Shown in pieces: positions 8,565-16,055 of a stretch of 57,162 bases of DNA (positions are counted from its first letter, which is position 1; the number at the start of each line of letters is the position of its first letter). The notes under the pieces are model-generated. The model saw only the letters and a list, made by a program, of their open reading frames with translations. It searched no databases and was not told where the DNA came from. The stretch is from Actinomycetes bacterium. GTDB lineage: Bacteria > Actinomycetota > Actinomycetes > JAHEKZ01. The translations under genes and the position numbers were made by a program. The DNA lies in the NCBI GenBank assembly GCA_027118455.1, contig JAJAYZ010000034.1, positions 1 through 57,162 of the forward strand, given 5' to 3'.

Positions 8565-9239
8565 TTAGTGGGCCTGGGCCGCGGCAGTGCGCGGCGCAGC
8601 ATGCCGTGGCCCGCTCTTGGGCTCGGGCGGTTCCCCAACGTCAGAGGTCGGGTAGGCCACCGATGCGTCGGCGCCGGCGAGCGCAACGTCTTCTGGCAGC
8701 TCCCATGGCTTCTTGACCAGGCGCGACCCGGCAATCTTGTGCGCTCCGTACAAGACGCCGATCACGATCAAGACATCACCGAAGCTGAAGACATTGGCGA
8801 ATGGGAGGGGCTCGGGCCACGCGAAGATGTCCCCGAAGAGCGGGAGCACCGGGTCCTTGATCACGCCGGAGTTGATGAACTCACCCTTGGCGACTTCGAT
8901 GCCCGCCATCTCCAGCGCCGGACGTGACGCTGGTAGCTGACCGCCGTTGAGGGCAATGGTGATGCCGTTCAAGGCTCCTCCGGCTGCGATGATGAGCAGC
9001 CCGGGGATCCGCCAGTTGATCGCAACAAATGCACCGGCCGCCACGTAGGTCGCCAGGTGAATGACCTCAAGCAGCGTGCGGTCTGCTTCAGGGAAGATCT
9101 CGATGATCAAGATCTGCGCCAGGAGGGCCACCACCAGGATCCACCACGCCCGAAAGCGCACGTAGGCGAGCCGGGACAGCTTCCCGCCGAAGAAGGCGGG
9201 GGTGATCAGCGCAACCACGCAGAGCACGAGAACCAGCAT
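8565..9239 (-). CDS. DUF5317 family membrane protein
   Basis: 224-residue integral membrane protein with about five hydrophobic segments: residues 1-20, 31-49, 59-76, 78-98 and roughly 150-168. A conserved-looking loop of about 50 residues lies before the last segment (GGQLPASRPALEMAG, GEFINSGVIKDPVLP, FGDIFAWPEPLPFANVFSFGD), then a charged cytoplasmic tail. It matches my memory of the DUF5317 family, whose function is unknown. The start ATG overlaps the stop of the GGDEF-EAL gene (TGATG), so the two are translationally coupled. In this operon it is a candidate transporter, processing or partner protein for the tandem small peptides (inference). Confidence 0.8.
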   Translation of the reverse strand: MLVLVLCVVALITPAFFGGKLSRLAYVRFRAWWILVVALLAQILIIEIFPEADRTLLEVIHLATYVAAGAFVAINWRIPGLLIIAAGGALNGITIALNGGQLPASRPALEMAGIEVAKGEFINSGVIKDPVLPLFGDIFAWPEPLPFANVFSFGDVLIVIGVLYGAHKIAGSRLVKKPWELPEDVALAGADASVAYPTSDVGEPPEPKSGPRHAAPRTAAAQAH

Positions 9240-11371
9240 CAGTTACTCCCGACCAGCCGCAGCGCCGACGATGGGTGGCGCTTGCTCTCCAGCCGGCGCT
9301 GCTCAACGACCTCGACGACGGCGTCAGGGGCCATCGGGCGGCCGATGTAGTAGCCCTGTGCGATGTCACATCCGAGCCCGGTGAGCCAGGCAAGCGTGTC
9401 GCCGTCCTCGACCCCTTCGGCCACAATGCGCAGCCCGAGGTTGTGACCGAGCTCCACCGTAGAAGCCACGATGATGGCATCGCTGGACTCAATATCAAGG
9501 TTCATGATGAACGAGCGGTCGATCTTGAGCTCGTCGATGTCGAACTGCTTCAGGTAGTTGAGTGATGCGTGCCCGGTGCCGTAGTCATCGATGGAAACTT
9601 CGACGCCGATGCGACGCAGCTGCTGCAGGACAACCGCCCCCCGCTTGGGGTCGGTCATGATGCTGCTCTCGGTGACCTCGATCACGAGCTTGGAGGGGGC
9701 AACGCCCCACCGCTCGAGTGCGACCGCGATTCGGTCAGGCAGGCTCATGTCGGTCAGGTGCCGTACCGAGAGGTTGACGGCAACCGAAAGGTCGATCCCC
9801 GACTCCTGCCACGTGCGCACCTGACGGAGCGCCCGCTCCAGCACGAAGAACGTGATGGGGGCGATCAAGCCGGTGTTCTCAGCTAACGGGATGAAGGTAT
9901 CGGGGTACTGGATTCCGCGGGTCGGGTGGTTCCAACGCACCAAGGCCTCGACGCCGCACACCTCGCCGGAGGTGACGTTGATCTTCGGCTGGTAGACCAG
10001 GAAAAGTTGGTCATCTTCGACTGCGGACCGAAGGTCGGTCAAGATCGTCAGTCGCTGCGGGGTATGAACGTCTTCGTCCTCGTTGGAGTACGCACAGAAG
10101 CGAGCGCGCTCCCGCTTGGCCTCGTAAAGGGCGATGTCCGAGCGACGCATGAGCGTGTGTACGTCGTCGCCGTGGTCTGGTGAAAGCGCTATTCCGAGGC
10201 TGGCCTGAACGACGAGCCGGACGCCGCCCACGGAGAAGGACTTGCTGAGCACCGAGAGCAGGTAGGTGGCGACGTCTTCAGCGACCGACAGATCAGGGAT
10301 GTCTGGGAGGAGAACCGCGAACTCGTCGCCGCCGAGACGAGCAACGGTTGCGCCCTCCGGCCGAGCCTCCTCGAGCCGGTGTGCCACTTCACGGATCAGT
10401 TCGTCGCCGACCTGGTGACCCAAAGTGTCGTTGATCTCCTTGAAGTGGTCCAGGTCGATCATCATGATCGCTAATGCCTGACTGGTTCGCTGCGAGTCCT
10501 CCAACGCTCGAACGGCGCGTGCGCGAAAGAGCTCACGGTTGGCCAGTCCGGTGAGCGAATCGTGACTGGCCTGGAGGCCCATGGCCACCGCCAGTCGTGC
10601 GCTGTTGTATACGGCGGCGATCGGCGCAATGAGCATCGGCAGCATGAGCGGCTGCGTCTGCACGATGAGAGCGGCCACCGGAGCAAGCACGGCCAGAACG
10701 CCAGTGGTCATGGCCTGGAATCGAAGGTCAGCGGCGAAGATCGGCCCCACTCGTTCACCCGAGTCAAAAGCCACGACAGCTGAGACCAAGATCTGGTTGA
10801 CCACGAGGAACGCGGCTGCCGCGACCAGTGCCGCCCATAGCTCGATGGGTACTGGCTCGAAAATGTTGTACGGACCGAAGACCGGCTCCCCAGCGACGAG
10901 GGAGTAGACGGTGTGCGCGGCCGTTACGGTCAGGACGTACTGCGAGACGTTGAAGGCCATCTTCAGCGGTGAGCGCCGCGAGATCGTGTCGTCGATCAGC
11001 ACAGCGACACCTTGGGCGATCAGGGCCAGACTGAGTGGGCCAACGATCGCCAGGGTCAAGGTGAACGTCGTCGAGATGGTGATCATGTCGGCAACGTCGC
11101 CGCCGCGAGGCACCGGTACCGGGCGCAGCTCGCCGACGATCACGGTGAGGACGAGGATCACCAGCACCAGGCCCCTGGACGGATACGGATCGCCCCAGGC
11201 GCTAGCCCCCAGGGCTTCCTGAAGGGGGGCCAGGACGAGCGACGCTGCGAGGATCAGGCACCCGGCGACGATGACGCCCCAGATGTAGACAGGCAGTGCC
11301 CACGTGGGACGACGAGGAAGGGGAGCCGCCGATCGCTCGGCGCCTCCCCCGTCCTGCGACGTCAGGCCCAC
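9239..11371 (-). CDS. Membrane-anchored GGDEF-EAL cyclic-di-GMP protein
   Basis: 710 residues. Residues about 25-265 form a multi-span membrane sensor (for example YIWGVIVAGCLILAASLVLA, LVLVILVLTVIVGEL, LAALVAAAAFLVVNQILVS style segments). A GGDEF domain follows at about 270-430 with intact ARLGGDEFAVL and the DHFKEINDTLGH motif. An EAL domain at about 450-700 keeps VEALVRWNHP, NLSVRHL, EVTESSIM, IDDYGTGHASL, LKIDRSF and VAEGVEDGDTL. Both catalytic motifs look complete, so it may both make and degrade cyclic-di-GMP. The predicted GTG start (11,371) lies inside the end of the upstream 33-aa peptide gene, a 10-nt overlap. The membrane region is the likely signal receiver. Confidence 0.9.
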   Translation of the reverse strand: MGLTSQDGGGAERSAAPLPRRPTWALPVYIWGVIVAGCLILAASLVLAPLQEALGASAWGDPYPSRGLVLVILVLTVIVGELRPVPVPRGGDVADMITISTTFTLTLAIVGPLSLALIAQGVAVLIDDTISRRSPLKMAFNVSQYVLTVTAAHTVYSLVAGEPVFGPYNIFEPVPIELWAALVAAAAFLVVNQILVSAVVAFDSGERVGPIFAADLRFQAMTTGVLAVLAPVAALIVQTQPLMLPMLIAPIAAVYNSARLAVAMGLQASHDSLTGLANRELFRARAVRALEDSQRTSQALAIMMIDLDHFKEINDTLGHQVGDELIREVAHRLEEARPEGATVARLGGDEFAVLLPDIPDLSVAEDVATYLLSVLSKSFSVGGVRLVVQASLGIALSPDHGDDVHTLMRRSDIALYEAKRERARFCAYSNEDEDVHTPQRLTILTDLRSAVEDDQLFLVYQPKINVTSGEVCGVEALVRWNHPTRGIQYPDTFIPLAENTGLIAPITFFVLERALRQVRTWQESGIDLSVAVNLSVRHLTDMSLPDRIAVALERWGVAPSKLVIEVTESSIMTDPKRGAVVLQQLRRIGVEVSIDDYGTGHASLNYLKQFDIDELKIDRSFIMNLDIESSDAIIVASTVELGHNLGLRIVAEGVEDGDTLAWLTGLGCDIAQGYYIGRPMAPDAVVEVVEQRRLESKRHPSSALRLVGSN

Positions 11372-11463
11372 TTCTTTCCGGCCCCGACAACCGAAGCCAG
11401 GGTCAGCACCGTTGCGGCGCTACCCAGCACCGAAACGACAACGCGAGCTTTGATGTTTGCCAT
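11362..11463 (-). CDS. Small hydrophobic peptide A (33 aa), putative signal precursor
   Basis: ATG at 11,463 with a perfect AGGAGG 7 nt upstream. The peptide has a basic N-terminus (MANIKAR), a hydrophobic core (VVVSVLGSAATVL) and the C-terminus SVVGAGKKWA. Aligned without gaps to peptide B (11,475-11,579), S24 V25 V26 G27 A28 G29 K31 W32 are identical, while most of the N-terminal half differs. The stop codon TGA lies within the start of the GGDEF-EAL gene. Function is not known to me. Strong Shine-Dalgarno, paralogy, coupling and conserved tail together argue that it is a real gene and perhaps a secreted or membrane-active signal peptide. Confidence 0.75.
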   Translation of the reverse strand: MANIKARVVVSVLGSAATVLTLASVVGAGKKWA

Positions 11464-11474
11464 GTTCTCGCCTC

Positions 11475-11579
11475 CTAGTTCATCCACTTGGTGCCGGCAC
11501 CGACCACCGAGACCAGGACCATAAGTCCGGCCGCAGCAGCGCTACCCCGCACCACCAATCCCTTGGTTACCTTGTTCAT
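11475..11579 (-). CDS. Small hydrophobic peptide B (34 aa), paralogue of peptide A
   Basis: ATG at 11,579 with AAGGGGAG about 3-10 nt upstream. Layout matches peptide A: basic start MNKVTKG, hydrophobic core (SAAAAGLMVLV), and tail SVVGAGTKWMN, with SVVGAG at residues 24-29 and KW at 31-32 exactly as in peptide A. Its stop TAG overlaps the AGGAGG that serves peptide A, so translation of the pair is coupled. It is the first gene of the operon B-A-GGDEF/EAL-DUF5317. Too short for ordinary gene callers. No family recognised. Confidence 0.75.
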   Translation of the reverse strand: MNKVTKGLVVRGSAAAAGLMVLVSVVGAGTKWMN

Positions 11580-11580
11580 C

Positions 11581-11667
11581 GCTCCCCTTCCCAACTCAGT
11601 TGCGACGAGCGGGGAGCCGAAGTCTCAACCCCCCTGTGTAATCATGTCGTGCCACAGGGTGACTTCG
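11581..11667 (-). promoter_or_regulatory. Structured 5' leader of the peptide-GGDEF operon, possible RNA switch
   Basis: Read on the minus strand, this leader contains three perfect 7-bp inverted repeats: CGAAGTC/GACTTCG (11,661-11,667 with 11,618-11,624), nested inside it CCCTGTG/CACAGGG (11,653-11,659 with 11,632-11,638, 14-nt loop), and GCTCCCC/GGGGAGC (11,611-11,617 with 11,581-11,587). The last stem covers the ribosome binding site of peptide B and abuts the first. A run of six G (11,629-11,634) could instead pair with CTCCCC (11,611-11,616) and free the site, disrupting the other stems. I do not recognise a known riboswitch consensus, including the cyclic-di-GMP-I motif. Protein operators are an alternative reading. 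Confidence 0.5.
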
Positions 11668-11757
11668 TTAGACGGCCGAATGGGTGAACACAGCGTGTTA
11701 TGATGACTACTCAAGGTGATACCCGCAGGTCAGAGGGGCACGCAGGCAGCGTACTCT

Positions 11758-12786
11758 TCAAGAATGGCGGGTGCCCCGACCCTCGAGAAGCGGCGTCGCG
11801 CGGTCCCAGAGCACTTCGCCGCCGTCCTTGCGCCGCCGGGCAATTCCCGACAGCGCCTCCAGTACGACGCGGTTTCCGAGGAAGGCGGTGATCTCGGCAT
11901 GGTCGTAAGGCGGCGAGACCTCGACGACGTCGATACCCAGCACCGGTACCTCGTAGCAGATCCGCGACACCGCATCAAGCAGCTGACGCGCCGTCAGGCC
12001 GCCCGGCTCCGGAGTACCGGTGCCGGGGGCGTGCCCGGGGTCGCAGACGTCGATGTCGACCGACAAGAAGATGCCGTCACAGTCGTCGGTCGCAATGGCA
12101 AAAGCCTCATCGAGCACCGGGTCGAGTCCTTTGGCGACGATCTCGCTCATATGGAACGAGCGCATCTTCTGGTCGGCCATCCAGTCCAGGGTGTCAGGGC
12201 CTGGCCAGTAGCCGCGCAGCCCGAGCTGCAAGAAGCGGTCACCGCGTGCGGCGCCTGACTCGATCAACCGACGCATCGGCTGGCCGTGCCCGTACAGCGA
12301 CCCGAACTCGATGTCGCCGGTGTCGGCGTGGGCATCGAAGTGAATGATCGACACCCTCCCGAATCCGGCAGCCCTGGCAACGCCCGTGACGTCAGGCCAG
12401 GTGACCGTGTGGTCGCCACCGAGAACCAGTGGGATCTTGCCAGCTTCGGCGATACGCGCCACCGCGTCCTCGATGATCTGACAGCTGCGGACCACGTCTC
12501 CGGAGTAGACCTCGAGGTCACCAGCATCGACGACGCGAAGATCCTCGGTGAGGGCCTCCACACGCATGGCCATGTGGGGGCGTAGCCCGTCATGAGGAAG
12601 GTAGTCGGTCGAGCGCATCGCCATCGGCCCGAAACGGGTACCGGGGCGGTGACTGGTACCACCATCGAAGGGTGCGCCGATGATGACCACGTCAGCGTCT
12701 GCGTAGCTGTCGGGCTCTTCGAGGTCACAGTCAGGGACGCCGAGGAAGGTGATGTCGGGGCCGAACATGGGGCCATAGCGCGTCAT
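11758..12786 (-). CDS. speB: Agmatinase-family ureohydrolase
   Basis: 342-residue manganese-dependent hydrolase of the arginase/agmatinase fold. Metal-binding motifs are all present: GGDHTVTWP, HFDAHADTGD, and SVDIDVCDPGHAPGTGTPEP. Agmatinases release urea from agmatine to give putrescine; close relatives act on 4-guanidinobutyrate or other guanidino acids, and the motifs do not settle the substrate. Context (importer, aminotransferases, gabT) supports either agmatine to putrescine or guanidinobutyrate to GABA. It lies upstream of the small-peptide operon on the same strand with a 178-nt gap, so co-transcription is possible. The gene symbol is by family only. Confidence 0.85.
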   Translation of the reverse strand: MTRYGPMFGPDITFLGVPDCDLEEPDSYADADVVIIGAPFDGGTSHRPGTRFGPMAMRSTDYLPHDGLRPHMAMRVEALTEDLRVVDAGDLEVYSGDVVRSCQIIEDAVARIAEAGKIPLVLGGDHTVTWPDVTGVARAAGFGRVSIIHFDAHADTGDIEFGSLYGHGQPMRRLIESGAARGDRFLQLGLRGYWPGPDTLDWMADQKMRSFHMSEIVAKGLDPVLDEAFAIATDDCDGIFLSVDIDVCDPGHAPGTGTPEPGGLTARQLLDAVSRICYEVPVLGIDVVEVSPPYDHAEITAFLGNRVVLEALSGIARRRKDGGEVLWDRATPLLEGRGTRHS

Positions 12787-12839
12787 GGCGGCACCCTATC
12801 GGTGGCAGGTCGCACTCAGCCCGCAGCGGCCCAGCTGGG

Positions 12840-13193
12840 TCAGAAGAACCGCGCAAGCGTGGCGCCACAGGCCACGGCAAGGTCTTCGTCGACTTCGTCG
12901 AACGCTCGCCCGTTCTCGCGCGCCACCCAGAACTCACCCACTGCGCAACCCTCGAGGCGGATCGGCGCGCCGAGGCAGTCAGTGCGCCGTTGTACCGCGA
13001 GTAGCTCGCGGTACTCCTGCGGACAGTTGGGGTCTTGCAGAGCTGATCGGTGGGCACCGCCGCGCGCCAGATGCTGCGTGGTGAACGGGAAGTCGGAGAA
13101 CGGGTAGAACTCCGACTTCGGCGTGCGGCTCTCGCCCTGCGAGAGCTGACCGACGTTCGCGACGGTCTGGTAGCGCGAGTGCCCGTAGTCCAT
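12840..13193 (-). pseudogene. GAF-domain protein fragment
   Basis: The 117-residue frame holds the second half of a GAF domain: LSQGESRTP, FYPFSDFPFTTQHL, CLGAPIRLEGCAVGEFWVAR, and a final helix ending CGATLARFF, comparable in layout to the GAF region of the EAL protein at 5,907. The same frame continues upstream past a TAG at 13,212-13,214 with protein-like sequence (PEVAAEYLRQFFEG, stop, VAALNL), and the ATG at 13,193 has no ribosome binding site. I infer a nonsense-truncated gene that once was larger. Functionality of the remaining piece is doubtful. Confidence 0.55.
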
Positions 13194-13433
13194 CAGGTTC
13201 AGGGCCGCGACCTAGCCTTCGAAAAACTGCCGAAGGTACTCGGCTGCGACCTCAGGGCAATCCCCGGGAGAGACCGCGCGCAGGGCGCGGCGGAATTCCA
13301 CGATGACGCCAACGCCGTCCCGATTTCCTCTGGCCCTTGCACAAAGGATCACAACGTTTGATGATCGCCCCCCGGCTCATGGTCACCTACCGCCAGCTGG
13401 GTGAGAATGCAGTTGGATGAGATGCGGGGGGCG

Positions 13434-14927
13434 TCAGGCGTTTTGCGGGAACCCGAGGTTGATCCCACCGTGGCTGGGGTCGAGCCACCGGCTGGTGACG
13501 ACCTTGCCACGGGTGTAGAAGTGCACACCCTCCATGCCGTGGGCGTGGGTGTCACCAAAGAGCGAGTTCTTCCAGCCCCCGAAGGAGTAGTAGGCCATAG
13601 GCACCGGAATCGGCACGTTGATGCCAACCATGCCAACCTCGACCTCGTTCTGGAACCGGCGAGCAGCGCCACCGTCATTGGTGAAGATCGCGGTGCCGTT
13701 GCCGTACGGGTGATCGTTGATCAGTTTCAGTCCCTCGTCGTAGGAGTGGACCCGAAGCACCGAGAGCACCGGACCGAAGATCTCGTCGGTGTAGACGCTC
13801 ATGTCCGGAGTGACATTGTCGAAGAGCGTCGGACCGAGCCAGAAACCGTTCGGGTCACCGTCAGGCTCGACGTCGCGACCATCGACGACCAACGTGGCGC
13901 CCTCGTCAACGCCAGTCGCCACATACCCGACGACCTTGTCGCGGTGTTGGCCAGTGACTAACGGGCCCATGTCGGAGCCGCGCCGGCCGTCGCCGGTGCG
14001 CAAGGTCGCCATCCGCTCCTTGATCTTGGCCACGAGTTCATCGGCGACGCTCTCGACGGCGATGAGCGCCGAGATCGCCATGCAGCGCTCACCAGCTGAG
14101 CCGAACCCGGCGTTGATGGCCTGGTCGGCCGCCAGATCGAGGTCGGCGTCCGGAAGGACCAGCATGTGGTTCTTGGCTCCACCGAGGGCCTGTACCCGCT
14201 TGCCGTTCTTGGTGCCGTTCTCGTACACGTAGCGAGCGATCGGCGTCGAACCGACGAACGACAGCGCCTTGACATCTGGGTGGTCGAGGAGCCGGTCGAC
14301 GGCGACCTTGTCGCCGTGCACGACGTTGAAGACGCCTGCTGGTAGCCCGGCCTCTGCCCAGAGCTCGGCGATGTAGTTGGCCGCGGACGGGTCCTTCTCG
14401 CTCGGCTTGAGGATTACCGCGTTGCCTGCGGCAATGGCGATGGGGAAGAACCACATCGGGACCATCGCTGGGAAGTTGAACGGCGAGATGATGCCGACAA
14501 CCCCGAGCGGCTGCCGGATCGAGTAGACGTCGACCCGCGTTGAGACGCTCTCGGAGAACCCACCCTTGAGCAGGTGCGGAATACCGCAAGCGAACTCCAC
14601 GACCTCCTGGCCGCGGGTGACCTCACCGAGGGCGTCGGCGAGCACCTTGCCGTGCTCGGCGGTGATCAACTCGGCGATCTCACCTTTGCGCGCATCGAGC
14701 AGCTCGCGGAACTTAAAAAGCACCTGGCTGCGCTTGGTCAGCGAGGCATGGCGCCACTCAGCGAAAGCCGCGTTGGCTGCGGCGACCGCCCCGTCGACGA
14801 GGGCAACGTCGGCGAAGTCGACCTTCCCGGTGACCTGGCCTGTCGCCGGGTCAAAGATGTCGCCCTGCCGGTCGGCGACTCCGCCGAACGCCTTGCCGTC
14901 GATCCAGTGGGTCACATGCTTACTCAT
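13434..14927 (-). CDS. mmsA: CoA-acylating methylmalonate-semialdehyde dehydrogenase
   Basis: 497 residues. Family hallmarks are GIISPFNFPAMVPMWFFPIA, SFVGSTPIARYVYENGT, ALGGAKNHMLVLPDADLD and the catalytic cysteine in GSAGERCMAIS; the replacement of the usual ELGGK glutamate region by ALGGAKNH is typical of MMSDH, which uses CoA instead of water. It converts methylmalonate or malonate semialdehyde to propionyl- or acetyl-CoA with CO2 release. In this setting malonate semialdehyde from beta-alanine, a polyamine product, is a plausible substrate (inference). A terminator-like hairpin lies just upstream (14,963-14,997), indicating its own promoter. Confidence 0.92.
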   Translation of the reverse strand: MSKHVTHWIDGKAFGGVADRQGDIFDPATGQVTGKVDFADVALVDGAVAAANAAFAEWRHASLTKRSQVLFKFRELLDARKGEIAELITAEHGKVLADALGEVTRGQEVVEFACGIPHLLKGGFSESVSTRVDVYSIRQPLGVVGIISPFNFPAMVPMWFFPIAIAAGNAVILKPSEKDPSAANYIAELWAEAGLPAGVFNVVHGDKVAVDRLLDHPDVKALSFVGSTPIARYVYENGTKNGKRVQALGGAKNHMLVLPDADLDLAADQAINAGFGSAGERCMAISALIAVESVADELVAKIKERMATLRTGDGRRGSDMGPLVTGQHRDKVVGYVATGVDEGATLVVDGRDVEPDGDPNGFWLGPTLFDNVTPDMSVYTDEIFGPVLSVLRVHSYDEGLKLINDHPYGNGTAIFTNDGGAARRFQNEVEVGMVGINVPIPVPMAYYSFGGWKNSLFGDTHAHGMEGVHFYTRGKVVTSRWLDPSHGGINLGFPQNA

Positions 14928-14962
14928 GAACGGAGCCTCTCGCGGGAGCGGGATAAAGCGGG

Positions 14963-14997
14963 AAAAAAGGCGCCGGCCGCACCGGCTATTCGGCGCC
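14963..14997 (-). terminator. Rho-independent terminator upstream of mmsA
   Basis: On the minus strand a GGCGCCG/CGGCGCC stem (14,991-14,997 with 14,969-14,975; the loop region can pair further) is followed directly by TTTTTT (14,968-14,963). It would end transcripts arriving from the right before mmsA. What transcript it originally ended is unclear, because only non-coding DNA and the IS element lie to the right. Confidence 0.6.
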
Positions 14998-15105
14998 TTG
15001 GTTCATCTTGACGTGCCACAGACGCCCACACAACCGACAGAGTGTGAGAGCCAAGCCGTTCTCGATCACAGACTGTAAATCCGCTCTAGAAATCGAACCC
15101 ACCTA

Positions 15106-16052
15106 GAGCGTGTCTGACAAATGAGTTGGGTGTGGTCTGAGAGTGTGTGGGCATGTCGCGATTTCAGATGTTGTCCGATGCTCAGTGGTCGTTGATCGAG
15201 GACATGCTCCCGCGTCCGACTGGCCGCAAGGGACGGCCGTTTTCCGATGCCCGTTTGATGGTTGAGGCGATCGTCTACCGCTATCGGACGGGGATCGCGT
15301 GGCGCGATCTGCCGGTGGTGTTCGGGCCGTGGCAGACGGTGTGGACCTGGCACCGGCGGATGGCCGTTGATGGGACGTGGGACACGGTGCTGGCTCGGTT
15401 GACGAAGCAGGCCGACGCGGTAGGCAAGGTCGACTGGTCGCTGTCGGTGGACTCCACGGTCGCTCGTGCGCACCAGCACGCCACCAACGTCACTCGCCTC
15501 ACAGGGGGCTGGATCGAGTTACCTAAATCCGCCCGACCCGCTCGCGGAGCCGCCTGACCACGCGATTGGCCGCTCCGTGGCGGCTTGTCGACCAAGGTCC
15601 ATCAGCTCGTCGACGGCAACGGCCTACCCTTAGTCGTCCTGCTCACGCCTGGGCAGGCTGGTGACTCACCGATGTTCGGGCCGTTGATGGCACACCTGCG
15701 CGTCGGCCGCGACAACGGACGTCCGCGTACTCATCCTGATGCGGTGCGTGGTGACAAGGCCTACTCCTCGCGGGCGATCCGTGGACACCTGCGCGACCGC
15801 GGTGTCACCGCGATCATCCCCGAGCCGGCCGATCAGCAGGGCCACCGCCTGAGCCGTGGTTCACGCGGCGGCCGGCCACCGGCCTTCAACGCCGAAACCT
15901 ACAAAGGCCGCAACGTCGTCGAGCGCCGCTTCTGCCACCTCAAACAGTGGCGCGGCGTCGCCACCCGCTACGACAAGCTCGCAGTCACCTACCGGGCAGC
16001 CGTTGTCCTCAACGCCGTGATCGCGTGGACCCGACATTTGTCAGACATGACC
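15106..16052. mobile_element. IS5-family insertion sequence (IS427-like)
   Basis: About 947 bp bounded by imperfect terminal inverted repeats that share TGTCTGACAAATG (15,111-15,123 and its complement 16,035-16,047). Both flanks read CCTAG, consistent with a 2-3 bp target duplication at a CTAG site. The right end abuts the stop codon of the amine-oxidase gene on the other strand. Exact ends are uncertain by a few bases. Confidence 0.75.
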
Positions 16053-16055
16053 TAG
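15153..16055 (+). pseudogene. IS5-family transposase, double frameshift
   Basis: The first part (15,153 to about 15,505) encodes the N-terminal domain (SDAQWSLIEDMLPRPTGRKG, GIAWRDLP, VDSTVARAHQHA with a DDE aspartate). The match then continues in the +1 frame after a run of five G near 15,505 (NPPDPLAEPPDHAIGRS) and returns to the original frame near 15,576 (RGGLSTKVHQLVDGNG), through DKAYSSRAIR, PEPADQQGHR and KGRNVVERRFCHLK to the end. In the original frame a TGA interrupts at 15,555. IS427-like elements can use programmed frameshifting once, but two opposite shifts look like mutation. The final TAG comes from the target site. Confidence 0.7.

Noticed and set aside
11581..11667. Known cyclic-di-GMP-I (GEMM) riboswitch
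   Set aside because: The conserved GEMM core sequences and tetraloop/receptor arrangement are not present, although the leader is clearly structured.
15034..15110. Functional tRNA-Tyr gene
   Set aside because: Anticodon stem has two mismatches, acceptor and T-arms are missing; kept only as possible debris.
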